Shown: positions 15,355 through 23,516 of the stretch, one piece after another
How positions within the stretch are numbered: the first letter of the stretch is position 1
How the letters are laid out: each line of letters begins with the position of its first letter
Source of the DNA: Novosphingobium sp. SG751A
GTDB lineage: Bacteria; Pseudomonadota; Alphaproteobacteria; Sphingomonadales; Sphingomonadaceae
NCBI RefSeq assembly: GCF_013149295.1
Contig: NZ_JABGCB010000016.1
Location: 57,053-121,052, forward strand
Length of the DNA stretch: 64,000 nucleotides
Direction: 5' to 3'
Made by a program: the position numbers and the translations under genes
Notes under the pieces: model-generated
What the model was told of the DNA's origin: nothing
What the model saw: the letters and a program-made list of their open reading frames with translations, nothing else
Database searches by the model: none

Positions 15355-16419
15355 ATGTCGATCAAGGCCGATTTCACGCAGGGCTTTGTCCGCAACCACT
15401 GGTACGCCGCGGCATGGAGCCAGGAGATCACCGAACGCCCGCTGGCCCGCCGGTTGCTGGGCGAACGCATCGTGCTGTTTCGCGCGCCCGATGGCGCGGT
15501 GGGCGCGCTGGAGGATCGCTGTCCGCACCGGCTTGCCCCGCTGTCCATGGGCGAGTGCGCCGATGGGGGCCTGCGCTGCGGCTATCACGGCATGGTGTTC
15601 GACACACAGGGCGCCTGTATCGCCATCCCCGGACAGGACATCATCCCCCCCACCGCGCGCACCCGCGCCTATCCGGCGGTCGAACGCTATGGTCTGGTCT
15701 GGATCTGGACCGGGGTGGGACGGGCCGATCCGGCGCGCCTGCCCCGGATCGCAGGGTATGGGGAAGAAGGCTGGGCCGCGATCACCGGGGGCTATCAGCA
15801 TCACAATGGCAATTACCGGATCGAGATCGAAAACCTGATGGACCCGGCCCACACCACCTTTCTGCACAAGGAAACCATCGGCAATCGCGCGGCCAAGGAT
15901 GTGCCGGTGCAGGTGGCGCAGGGCGAGCATGGGTTGAAAGCCTATCGCTGGATCGAGGATGTGCCGCCCACCCCGCTCGACCGCAAAAGCCGCGATTTTG
16001 GCGATTCCCATGTAGACCGCCAAGTCTCGTTCCATTTCGAACTGCCCGCCACCAGCTTTGTCGATATTGCCGTGATCCCGGCGGGCATGGAGCGCTCCGA
16101 GCATAATCTGATGCATGGGGGCCTGCGCAATTTCAGCTATAAGTTCCTCACCCCCGAAACCGACAGCTCGACCCATTTCTTCTGGCTCCACCTGCGCAAT
16201 TTCCGGCAGGATGACGCCGAATTCGAGGCGGGTTTGCGCGCCAGTCTGGAAAAGACCTTCAACGAGGACAAGGACATGGTGACCGCCATCCAGCGCGAGC
16301 AGGAGGAAACCGGATTGCGCCAGCGCACCGCCATCGCCATCGACCGCGCGCCGATCATGGCGCTGCGCATGATCGACCGGATGATCGAGCGGGAAAAGAA
16401 CCCGCAACTGGCGCACTAG
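15355..16419 (+). CDS. VanA-like Rieske [2Fe-2S] aromatic ring-/O-demethylating oxygenase
   Basis: The 354-residue oxygenase subunit starts at ATG 15355 with GAGG upstream. The Rieske cluster ligands are Cys56, His58, Cys75 and His78 (CPHR...CGYHG). The mononuclear iron site reads N160-L-M-D163-P-A-H166-x4-H171, the pattern of the vanillate demethylase/phthalate oxygenase family. Such enzymes take electrons from a separate reductase and oxidise an aromatic substrate, often removing an O-methyl as formaldehyde. No reductase gene lies nearby, so one encoded elsewhere would be needed. It is divergent from the TonB receptor operon across the repeated operator region. Confidence 0.85.
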   Translation: MSIKADFTQGFVRNHWYAAAWSQEITERPLARRLLGERIVLFRAPDGAVGALEDRCPHRLAPLSMGECADGGLRCGYHGMVFDTQGACIAIPGQDIIPPTARTRAYPAVERYGLVWIWTGVGRADPARLPRIAGYGEEGWAAITGGYQHHNGNYRIEIENLMDPAHTTFLHKETIGNRAAKDVPVQVAQGEHGLKAYRWIEDVPPTPLDRKSRDFGDSHVDRQVSFHFELPATSFVDIAVIPAGMERSEHNLMHGGLRNFSYKFLTPETDSSTHFFWLHLRNFRQDDAEFEAGLRASLEKTFNEDKDMVTAIQREQEETGLRQRTAIAIDRAPIMALRMIDRMIEREKNPQLAH

Positions 16420-16470
16420 AGCGCGGCCCCGGCCTCCGGCGGGCGATCCAAAGGTGATGCAACGGGATAA

Positions 16471-16505
16471 GATCGCCGCCATGGGGGGTGCAATTCCCCC
16501 CGCAC
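16471..16505. other. GC-rich hairpin between Rieske and beta-propeller genes
   Basis: GGGGGG (16483-16488) and CCCCCC (16496-16501) flank TGCAATT. Upstream, GCGATC and GATCGC (about 16443 and 16471) can pair around it. There is no clear T-run, so a terminator or mRNA structure is only possible. Confidence 0.3.
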
Positions 16506-16574
16506 TCTGCCCATAGATCATCCACGGCCCGGACAACGGGCGCCCGATGCGGCATAAATTCGGAGACATGTCTG

Positions 16575-18455
16575 ATGGATCGACGTAAATTTCTGGGCGC
16601 CTCGCTGGCGTCTCTGGCCACGGCGGCCGGCGGCGCGGCGCAGGCCGCCGTGGCGGGCAAAAAGGGCGTGATGTTCATGAACCGCATCGCCCCCTCGATC
16701 TCGCAGCTTTTCATCGCCAATCTCGACGGCACGGGCGAACGCAAGCTGCTGGGCGAGAGCCAGTATGATTACAATGGCGCCCCCAGCGCCAAGGGCGATT
16801 TCGTGACCTTCACCTCCGAACGCCGGGGCGATGGGCAAAGCGATATCTATCGTGCCAAAATCGACGGCACGGGTATCGAGCCGCTGGTCGCCTCGGACAA
16901 TGTGGATGATGCGGGCGTGCTTTCGCCCGATGGGACGAAGCTGGCCTTTGTGTCCACCCGCAATGGCTATCGCGCCAATATCTGGGTGCTGGACATCGCC
17001 AGCGGCGCGCTCAGGCAATTGACCGGCATTGGCGACATCCATGGCGAGCTTGGCATGCCCGATGGCTATTTCCGCCCGGCATGGTCGCCCGACGGGCAAT
17101 GGCTGGCGTTCTCGTCCGATCGCAACACACGCTGGTACGGCCATGATGGCGGCGCGGGATGGGAGCATACGCAGGAGCTGGCGATCTATCGCATCCGCGT
17201 CGATGGCACCGGCTTTGAAAAGCTGGCCCAGCGCCCCGAATATTGCCTCGGCTCGCCCAAATTCTCGCCCGATGGCACGCGGATTGTTTTCCACGAACTC
17301 AGCCGCGAGGCGACATGGGGCGCCCGCCGTCCGAACTATGTCGGCAAGACGCCCTCGCAGATCGTCTCGATGGATCTGGCCAGCCGCGAATGGACCTATC
17401 ACACCAGCGGCAACGATCTGAAGCTGCAACCGCAATTCATCAATGACACCGAGATCGGCTATCTGGTCAAATACGGGCCGAACGAAGGGCTGCATTACAC
17501 ATCGGACCGCGCGCCGGTGCTGGGCAAGTTCCGTTCGCCCCGCTGGAGCGCGGATAGCAAGAGCGTGATCTACGAAAAGACCTCGTTCCAGCCGATCCGC
17601 CCGCTGGGCAAGGAGCTGTTCAGTTGGGACAAGGACTGGGATTACCGCCACATGGACGTGTTCCCGATTATCGGACGCGATGGCTGGCTGGTCTATACCG
17701 AAAAGCAGTTGGGCAATTCCTCGATCTTTATCATGCGCCCCGATGGCAGCGGCAAATTGAAGGTGTTTGAATCCTCCGGCCACGGGCTCGACATTGCCCG
17801 CGTCAAAATGGGGCTGGCGGGCGCGTTTCAGCCCAGTTGGTCGGGTGACGGCAAATGGATCGTCTTCGGCCTCGGCTATTGGTTTGCCGAGCGGGGCCAT
17901 GAGACCGCCGCCATCTGGCGCGTGCGCCGCGACGGCACCGGGGCCGAACAGATGACCGACGGCACCGTCCATTCCGGCTTCCCCAGCGTCGATCCCACCA
18001 ACCCCAACCGCATCGTGTTCCGCGTGTGGAGCGAGAAGGAGAAGGGCCTGCGCCTGATGGACCTGACCACCAAGAAGGTCACCGTGCTGACGCAGGAGGC
18101 CGACAATCTTCCCGGCTGGTCGCCCAACGGCAAGTGGATCGTGTTCACCCGCAAGCGCGCCGACAGCAATTTCGACGTTTACACGATCGAACCCGACACC
18201 GGCAAATTGCACCGCATCACCACCCATGAGGGTTCGGACGGCCATGCGGTGTGGTCCTATGACAATCGCATCCTGTGGTCGGGATCGGAACAGGGCTTCC
18301 GCGACGAGGCGGCGCTCTATGAAATGACCTTCCAGCAATATGGCCAGATCTGGGTGTGCGACTGGGATGGCGGCAACAAGCGCATCGTCACCGACAGCAA
18401 ATGGGAGGATTCGATGCCCATTTACGTGCCGGGCAATTACTTCCCCCGGAAATGA
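16575..18455 (+). CDS. Tat-exported TolB-like beta-propeller protein (PD40 repeats)
   Basis: The 626-residue protein starts at ATG 16575. A twin-arginine signal (DRRKFLGASLASLATAAGGAAQA) is followed by many PD40/WD40-like blades of the form SPDGTKLAFVSTR, SPDGQWLAFSSDR, SPNGKWIVFTRKR and WSGDGKWIVFGLG, as in TolB and oligogalacturonate-lyase-like propellers. It would fold in the periplasm. It is not TolB itself: it is longer and not next to tol-pal genes. Its position after a Rieske oxygenase in a catabolic island suggests a role in binding or lyase/lactonase chemistry on the imported compound, but no catalytic residues can be assigned. Confidence 0.72.
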   Translation: MDRRKFLGASLASLATAAGGAAQAAVAGKKGVMFMNRIAPSISQLFIANLDGTGERKLLGESQYDYNGAPSAKGDFVTFTSERRGDGQSDIYRAKIDGTGIEPLVASDNVDDAGVLSPDGTKLAFVSTRNGYRANIWVLDIASGALRQLTGIGDIHGELGMPDGYFRPAWSPDGQWLAFSSDRNTRWYGHDGGAGWEHTQELAIYRIRVDGTGFEKLAQRPEYCLGSPKFSPDGTRIVFHELSREATWGARRPNYVGKTPSQIVSMDLASREWTYHTSGNDLKLQPQFINDTEIGYLVKYGPNEGLHYTSDRAPVLGKFRSPRWSADSKSVIYEKTSFQPIRPLGKELFSWDKDWDYRHMDVFPIIGRDGWLVYTEKQLGNSSIFIMRPDGSGKLKVFESSGHGLDIARVKMGLAGAFQPSWSGDGKWIVFGLGYWFAERGHETAAIWRVRRDGTGAEQMTDGTVHSGFPSVDPTNPNRIVFRVWSEKEKGLRLMDLTTKKVTVLTQEADNLPGWSPNGKWIVFTRKRADSNFDVYTIEPDTGKLHRITTHEGSDGHAVWSYDNRILWSGSEQGFRDEAALYEMTFQQYGQIWVCDWDGGNKRIVTDSKWEDSMPIYVPGNYFPRK

Positions 18456-18506
18456 TGATCGGGGCGGCCTGCGACCATCCGCAGGCCGCCCGAATGAGAT
18501 TGCTCC

Positions 18507-19085
18507 ATGGTTTGTTGTTTTTTCCCGAAGTGCCGGGGGGCCCTTGCCCCGGCGCTGCTGGCCCTTGCCTGCTCTACGCTTGCCTGGCCCGTCCATGCGC
18601 AGGAAGCCAGTCCCACCCCGCGCGACCTGCTGGCCCGCGAATTTGGCGCCTCGGGCCTGACCGTGGATATGAACAGCGACGAATTGTTCGGCGCGGTTCA
18701 GGCGCGGCTGGGGGCCTATGGCGCGCCGGGGGCTCCGGCCAGCCCCGCGCTGTCGCTGAGCAATCTGGTGCTGCCCAGCCATGTCACCCTGCCCATAAGC
18801 GAAGATGGCCACTGGTTCATCAAACTGGGCGCGGCCGAGATTGTGGGCACGGCGGCCGATCATGGCATCCGCATCAGCGACAGCGCCAGCACCACCAGTC
18901 TGGCCCAGATCCAGTATCGTCCATGGGCCGGAACGCTGATCGGCATCGGCGCGACCTATGAAAGCAATGTGGTCCATACCAGCGGCGGCGCGCGCATCAC
19001 GATGGCAGGCGCGGGGGTCCGCTTCGATCTGCTGCAAAGGCTGCGCGCCAATGTCGCCGAATTGCTGGCCGGCTTCACCTTTTAA
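18507..19085 (+). CDS. Exported small outer-membrane-like protein of unknown function
   Basis: A 192-residue protein with a signal peptide (hydrophobic core ALLALACSTLAWPVHAQ, cleavage near residue 32). The mature part has alternating-residue segments (WFIKLGAAEIVGTAADHGI, AQIQYRPWAGTLIGIGATYESNVV, ARITMAGAGVRFDL) and ends in FTF, typical of a beta-barrel C-terminus. It is short for a complete barrel, so it may be a small barrel, a surface lipid-binding domain or a truncated autotransporter-type barrel. I do not recognise the family. It is 51 nt downstream of the beta-propeller gene in the same direction. Confidence 0.55.
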   Translation: MVCCFFPKCRGALAPALLALACSTLAWPVHAQEASPTPRDLLAREFGASGLTVDMNSDELFGAVQARLGAYGAPGAPASPALSLSNLVLPSHVTLPISEDGHWFIKLGAAEIVGTAADHGIRISDSASTTSLAQIQYRPWAGTLIGIGATYESNVVHTSGGARITMAGAGVRFDLLQRLRANVAELLAGFTF

Positions 19086-19128
19086 TCCCGCCTCTGGAAT
19101 TAGGCGCCCGCCGCGCTACATGGGAGGG

Positions 19129-19554
19129 ATGACAAGCGAGATCGTGATCTGTCCGCATTGCGGGGGCGCCAACCGCGTGGCGCGCGAAAGGCTGGGCGAT
19201 GGGCCGCAATGCGGCAAATGCCACAAGGGCCTGTTCACCGGCCATCCTTTGGCATTGGACGCCGCCGGTTTTGCGGCCCATGTCCATCGCGGCACGCTGC
19301 CGGTGCTGGTCGATTTCTGGGCGCCGTGGTGCGGGCCGTGCCGGGCGATGGCGCCCGCCTATGAACAGGCCGCCGCCGCGCTCGAACCCTTTATCCGCGT
19401 GGTCAAGGTCGATACCGAGGCCGAACAGGGACTGGGCGCGACCTATGGCATCCGCTCGATCCCCACGCTGATGCTGATCCGCGGCGGGCGCGAGATCAAG
19501 CGGCAGGCGGGCGCGATGGATGCGCGCCGGATTATCGAATGGGCGCGCGCATGA
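19129..19554 (+). CDS. trxC: Thioredoxin 2 (zinc-ribbon thioredoxin)
   Basis: A 141-residue protein with two N-terminal Cys pairs (C8-x2-C11 and C28-x2-C31) forming the zinc ribbon of TrxC, then a thioredoxin domain with active site WCGPC at residues 67-71 and a cis-proline SIPT. It reduces disulfides in the cytoplasm, often under oxidative stress. The ATG at 19129 is immediately preceded by GGGAGGG, an unusually short spacing; ATG 19120 is in frame as an alternative. The stop overlaps the next gene's start by 4 nt (ATGA), so TrxC and the haemoglobin are co-translated. Confidence 0.9.
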   Translation: MTSEIVICPHCGGANRVARERLGDGPQCGKCHKGLFTGHPLALDAAGFAAHVHRGTLPVLVDFWAPWCGPCRAMAPAYEQAAAALEPFIRVVKVDTEAEQGLGATYGIRSIPTLMLIRGGREIKRQAGAMDARRIIEWARA

Positions 19555-19943
19555 GCCAGACACCTTACGATGCCTTTGGCGGCGAGCCGGTCGTGCGGGC
19601 GCTGGTCGCGCGTTTCTATGCGCTGATGGACACGCTGCCCGAGGCCAAGGCCTGCCGCGATGTGCATCCGCCTTCCCTTGCGCGGGCGGAGGAGAAATTG
19701 TTCGAATATCTGACCGGCTGGCTGGGCGGACCGCCGCTTTATACCGACAAATATGGCCATCCGCGCCTGCGTATGCGCCATTTCGTCGCCCCCATCGGCG
19801 CGGCGGAGATCGAGGGCTGGCTTTTGTGCTTTCACCGCGCATGGGGCGAGGTGATCCCGCCATCGCCTCTGGCCGACACTATTTTGGAAAAGGTCGAGGC
19901 GCTGGGCTGGCATATGGCGAACAAGCCGGAGCAGGCCGGGTGA
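19551..19943 (+). CDS. Group II truncated haemoglobin
   Basis: A 130-residue 2-on-2 globin. Tyr23 sits where the B10 ligand-stabilising tyrosine is expected, RMRHFVAPIG gives His77 as the proximal haem ligand, and Trp90 matches the conserved G8 tryptophan of group II. Such proteins bind oxygen or detoxify nitric oxide and peroxide. It overlaps trxC by 4 nt, which links thiol redox chemistry with haem-based reactive-species handling. Start at ATG 19551. Confidence 0.88.
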   Translation: MSQTPYDAFGGEPVVRALVARFYALMDTLPEAKACRDVHPPSLARAEEKLFEYLTGWLGGPPLYTDKYGHPRLRMRHFVAPIGAAEIEGWLLCFHRAWGEVIPPSPLADTILEKVEALGWHMANKPEQAG

Positions 19944-20023
19944 GCTAATTTACGCCTATCTCCCTGCGCGATACCGGATTATCACCCTTGGTCTGCCCAT
20001 CACCGGGCGCAAAGGCTGAACCG

Positions 20024-21196
20024 ATGACCGATCTTGCCGGGCTGATCGCCCCTCTGGTGGCGCTGCGCCGCGATATTCATGCCCATCCCGAACTGGGCTT
20101 TGCCGAACATCGCACGGCTGGGGTACTGGCGCAGCAATTGCGCGCCATCGGGCTGGAGGTGCATGAGGGCATCGGCGGGACCGGGGTGGTGGCCAGCTTG
20201 CGCGCAGGGAATGGCCCCCGCTCGATAGGCCTGCGCGCGGATATGGACGCGCTGCCCATCGATGAGAAAACCGGCCTGCCCTATGCCAGCACCATTCCGG
20301 GATGTTTCCACGGCTGCGGGCATGATGGGCATATGGCGATGCTGCTGGGCGCGGCGCAGGCTTTGGCCGCCGATCACAGCGGCATCAACGGCACGATCCA
20401 TTTCATTTTCCAGCCCGCCGAGGAAGGGCAAGGCGGCGCCAAGGCGATGATCGAGGACGGGCTGTTCGAGCGTTTCCCCTGCGATCGGGTCTATGCGCTG
20501 CACAATTGGCCCAGCCTGCCCGCAGGCACGATCGCCACGCGCGCCGGGCCGATCATGGGCGCGGCGGACCGGTTCACGATTGTGCTGTCGGGCAAGGGCG
20601 GCCATGCGGCCATCCCCCATGACGCCCATGACGTGGTGCTGGCCAGCGCCGCTCTGGTGCAGCAATTGCACTCCATCGTCGCGCGCAACATCCCGGCCAG
20701 CGCGAATGCCGTTCTCTCCATCACCCAGATCCGCGGCGGACAGGCGTTCAACGTGATCCCCGATGAGGTGAGCGTGGGCGGCACCGTGCGGACCTTTGAC
20801 CCGGCTGTGCAGGACCGGATCGAACAGCGCCTGCGTCAGATCGCGGCGGGCATTGCGGCCAGTTTCGAGGTCGAGGCCAGCGTGGACTATACCCGCTATT
20901 ACCCCGCCACGATCAATGATCCCGCCGCCGCGCAGGATGCTTTGGCCGTGGCTGCGACCGTGGGAACGGCCCTGCGCGCGCCTGAACCTGCGGCGACCTC
21001 GGAGGATTTCTCCTTCATGCTTCAGGTCCGCCCCGGCGCCTATATCTGGCTGGGGCAAGGGGTGGGCGACAATCCGCCGCCGCTGCACAATCCGCATTAT
21101 GATTTCAACGATGGGGTGATGGAAACCGGCATTCGGCTGCATCTGGCGCTGGTTCGGCATTGGTTGGGGCCATTGGGGTTGGAGGATGCTGCGTGA
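20024..21196 (+). CDS. M20 family amidohydrolase (hippurate hydrolase/N-acyl amino acid hydrolase type)
   Basis: The 390-residue protein starts at ATG 20024. It carries RRDIHAHPELGF at the N-terminus, RADMDALP (residues 71-78), the metal site HGCGHDGH (96-103) and PAEEGQGGA with the catalytic glutamate pair, all typical of the HipO/IAA-amino acid hydrolase branch of peptidase family M20D. It cleaves an acyl group from an amino acid. The downstream transporter starts inside its stop codon (GTGA overlap), so the two probably act together: import of an acylated amino acid or related amide and its hydrolysis. Exact substrate unknown. Confidence 0.88.
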   Translation: MTDLAGLIAPLVALRRDIHAHPELGFAEHRTAGVLAQQLRAIGLEVHEGIGGTGVVASLRAGNGPRSIGLRADMDALPIDEKTGLPYASTIPGCFHGCGHDGHMAMLLGAAQALAADHSGINGTIHFIFQPAEEGQGGAKAMIEDGLFERFPCDRVYALHNWPSLPAGTIATRAGPIMGAADRFTIVLSGKGGHAAIPHDAHDVVLASAALVQQLHSIVARNIPASANAVLSITQIRGGQAFNVIPDEVSVGGTVRTFDPAVQDRIEQRLRQIAAGIAASFEVEASVDYTRYYPATINDPAAAQDALAVAATVGTALRAPEPAATSEDFSFMLQVRPGAYIWLGQGVGDNPPPLHNPHYDFNDGVMETGIRLHLALVRHWLGPLGLEDAA

Positions 21197-22455
21197 GCCG
21201 CAAGCAGGGCAGCATCGCCGCGATTGTCGCGGCCTCCAGCGGCAATCTGGTCGAATGGTTTGATTTTTACATCTACGCCTTCTGCTCGATCTATTTCGCC
21301 GGAGCCTTCTTTCCAAAGGCCGACCCCACCGGGCAATTGCTCAACACGGCGGGGGTGTTTGCGGCGGGCTTTCTGATGCGGCCCATCGGAGGCTGGTGGT
21401 TTGGCCGCTTTGCCGACCGGCATGGGCGCCGCCTGGCGCTGGTGATCTCGGTGGTGACGATGGCGGCCGGGTCTTTGGCCATCGCCTGCCTGCCCACCTA
21501 TGCCAGCATCGGCACGCTGGCGCCCGCCCTGCTGGTGGCCGCGCGACTGGTGCAGGGTTTTGCGCTGGGCGGCGAATATGGCACGGCGGCCACTTATATG
21601 AGCGAGATCGCGACAGAAGGGCGGCGCGGTTTTCTCTCATCCTTTCAATATGTCACGCTGGTGGGCGGACAATTGCTGGCCGCGCTGCTGGTAGTGATCC
21701 TGCAATCGCTCCTGCCTGAGGCGGAGTTAAAGGCATGGGGCTGGCGCATTCCCTTTGTGATCGGGGCGCTGGCGGCGCTGGTGGCCTTGGCGGCGCGATC
21801 AAGGCTGGAGGAAAGCGGCAGCGCCGAGGCACGCCAAGCCCAAGAGGCGGGCAGCCTGATCGCTCTGCTGCGCCAATATCCGCGCGCGTTCCTTTCGGTG
21901 CTGGGGTTCACGGCGGGCGGGTCTTTGGCCTTTTACACCTTCACCACCTATATGCAGAAATATCTGGTCAATTCCGCAGGTCTGCCGATCACCACGGCCA
22001 GTCGGGTGATGACGGTCAGCCTGTTTCTGTTCATGATTATCCAGCCGGTGATGGGTGCGCTGTCGGACCGGATCGGGCGGCGGGCCAATATGCTGATTTT
22101 CAGCGGCGGGCTGGCGGTACTGACGGTGCCGCTGATCGCGCTGCTGCAAAAGGCCGGATCGCCGGTGATGGCGGGGGCGCTGATCTGCGTCGCCATGCTG
22201 CTGATGAGTTTCTACACCTCGATTTCGGGCATCATCAAGGCCGAGCTGTTCCCCACGCAGGTGCGCGCGCTGGGCGTGGGATTTTCCTATGCGCTGGCCA
22301 ACGCGATCTTTGGCGGGACGGCCGAATATGCCGCGCTCTGGGCCAAGCAGGCGGGCCATGAGGGCGCGTTCTACTGGTATGTCAGCGCGATGATGGTGAT
22401 GGTTTTCCTCGTCAGCCTGAGCCTGCCGCGCCGCGCGCCCTATCTGGGTGATTGA
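21193..22455 (+). CDS. MHS-family metabolite:proton symporter (KgtP/ProP-like MFS)
   Basis: The 420-residue transporter starts at GTG 21193, with GGAGG at 21181-21185, overlapping the amidohydrolase stop by 4 nt. MHS-family marks are the early ASSGNLVEWFDFYIYAF helix, FLMRPIGGWWFGRFADRHGRR (motif A), the GFALGGEYG stretch and ELFPTQVRALGVG near the end. About twelve membrane helices are expected. MHS members import dicarboxylates, aromatic acids, proline or betaine with protons; coupling with a HipO-type hydrolase suggests an acylated or aromatic amino acid conjugate. Confidence 0.88.
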   Translation: MSRKQGSIAAIVAASSGNLVEWFDFYIYAFCSIYFAGAFFPKADPTGQLLNTAGVFAAGFLMRPIGGWWFGRFADRHGRRLALVISVVTMAAGSLAIACLPTYASIGTLAPALLVAARLVQGFALGGEYGTAATYMSEIATEGRRGFLSSFQYVTLVGGQLLAALLVVILQSLLPEAELKAWGWRIPFVIGALAALVALAARSRLEESGSAEARQAQEAGSLIALLRQYPRAFLSVLGFTAGGSLAFYTFTTYMQKYLVNSAGLPITTASRVMTVSLFLFMIIQPVMGALSDRIGRRANMLIFSGGLAVLTVPLIALLQKAGSPVMAGALICVAMLLMSFYTSISGIIKAELFPTQVRALGVGFSYALANAIFGGTAEYAALWAKQAGHEGAFYWYVSAMMVMVFLVSLSLPRRAPYLGD

Positions 22456-22595
22456 GCAGAGCTCATAAGCGTAACCAAAACGCAAAAGATAGCTTTGGGC
22501 CGCGATAGAAAAGCCATGGGGCCAATTGCGCCTTGCCGCGTGTAGTAGGCTGCCCAAGCCGTTTGGCGCCTTATTGCAATTCCCGGAGTGAACCC

Positions 22596-23516
22596 ATGTC
22601 CCAAGGTTTGGCCCGATCCACGCTCACGCATTTGGAGCGTCTGGAGGCCGAGAGCATTCACATCATCCGCGAGGTGGTGGCCGAGGCGGAAAACCCGGTG
22701 ATGCTCTATTCGGTGGGCAAGGATTCGGCCGTGATGCTGCATCTGGCGCGCAAGGCGTTCTATCCCGCGCCGCCGCCCTTCCCGCTGCTGCATGTGGACA
22801 CGACGTGGAAATTCCGCGCCATGTATGATTTGCGCGACAAGATGGCGGAACTCTCAGGGATGGACCTCCTGGTCTATCACAACCCCGAGGCGCAGGAGCG
22901 CGGGATCAACCCGTTTGACCATGGCGCGCTGCACACCGACATGTGGAAGACCGAAGGGTTGAAGCAGGCGCTGGACAAGTATGGTTTCGACGCAGCCTTT
23001 GGCGGCGCGCGGCGCGACGAGGAAAAGAGCCGCGCCAAGGAGCGCATCTTCTCCTTCCGCACCGCTTCGCACGGCTGGGACCCGAAGAACCAGCGCCCGG
23101 AACTGTGGAACCTTTACAACGCCAAGAAGGCCAAGGGCGAGTCCATCCGCGTCTTCCCGATCAGCAACTGGACCGAGCTGGACGTGTGGCAGTACATCCA
23201 TCTCAACGACATCCCCATCGTGCCTTTGTATTTTGCGGAGGAGCGCCCGACCGTTGAACGCGACGGGATGCTGCTGATGGTGGACGATGATCGCTTTCCC
23301 CTTCAGCCGGGCGAGACCCCGGTGATGCGTTCGATCCGGTTCCGCACACTGGGTTGCTATCCGCTGACGGGCGCTGTGGAGAGCAGCGCCAAGACCCTGC
23401 CTGAGGTCATTCAGGAAACCTTGCTGACCACCACCAGCGAGCGGCAGGGGCGCGCCATCGACAAGGATGCAGGCGGCGCAGGCATGGAAGTCAAAAAGCA
23501 GCAGGGGTATTTCTGA
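22596..23516 (+). CDS. cysD: Sulfate adenylyltransferase small subunit
   Basis: The 306-residue protein starts at ATG 22596 behind GGAG. The PP-loop LYSVGKDSAVML (SVGKDS, residues 39-44), HVDTTWKFRAMYD, the GGARRDEEKSRAKERIFSFR block and the C-terminal KQQGYF identify CysD. With CysN it makes adenosine phosphosulfate from sulfate and ATP, the first step of sulfate assimilation. The stop overlaps the start of cysNC (TGATG). No clear regulatory site is evident in the 140-nt upstream gap. Confidence 0.95.
   Translation: MSQGLARSTLTHLERLEAESIHIIREVVAEAENPVMLYSVGKDSAVMLHLARKAFYPAPPPFPLLHVDTTWKFRAMYDLRDKMAELSGMDLLVYHNPEAQERGINPFDHGALHTDMWKTEGLKQALDKYGFDAAFGGARRDEEKSRAKERIFSFRTASHGWDPKNQRPELWNLYNAKKAKGESIRVFPISNWTELDVWQYIHLNDIPIVPLYFAEERPTVERDGMLLMVDDDRFPLQPGETPVMRSIRFRTLGCYPLTGAVESSAKTLPEVIQETLLTTTSERQGRAIDKDAGGAGMEVKKQQGYF

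Noticed and set aside
16432..16444. GCCTCCGGCGGGC, identical to the end of the three-hairpin repeat
   Set aside because: Only 13 bp match and neither the GCAAAGGG hairpin nor the central stem follows; perhaps a remnant, perhaps chance.
16518..19037. An 839-codon minus-strand open frame opposite the beta-propeller gene
   Set aside because: No coherent domain, spans two plus-strand genes and an intergenic hairpin; typical antisense shadow in GC-rich DNA.
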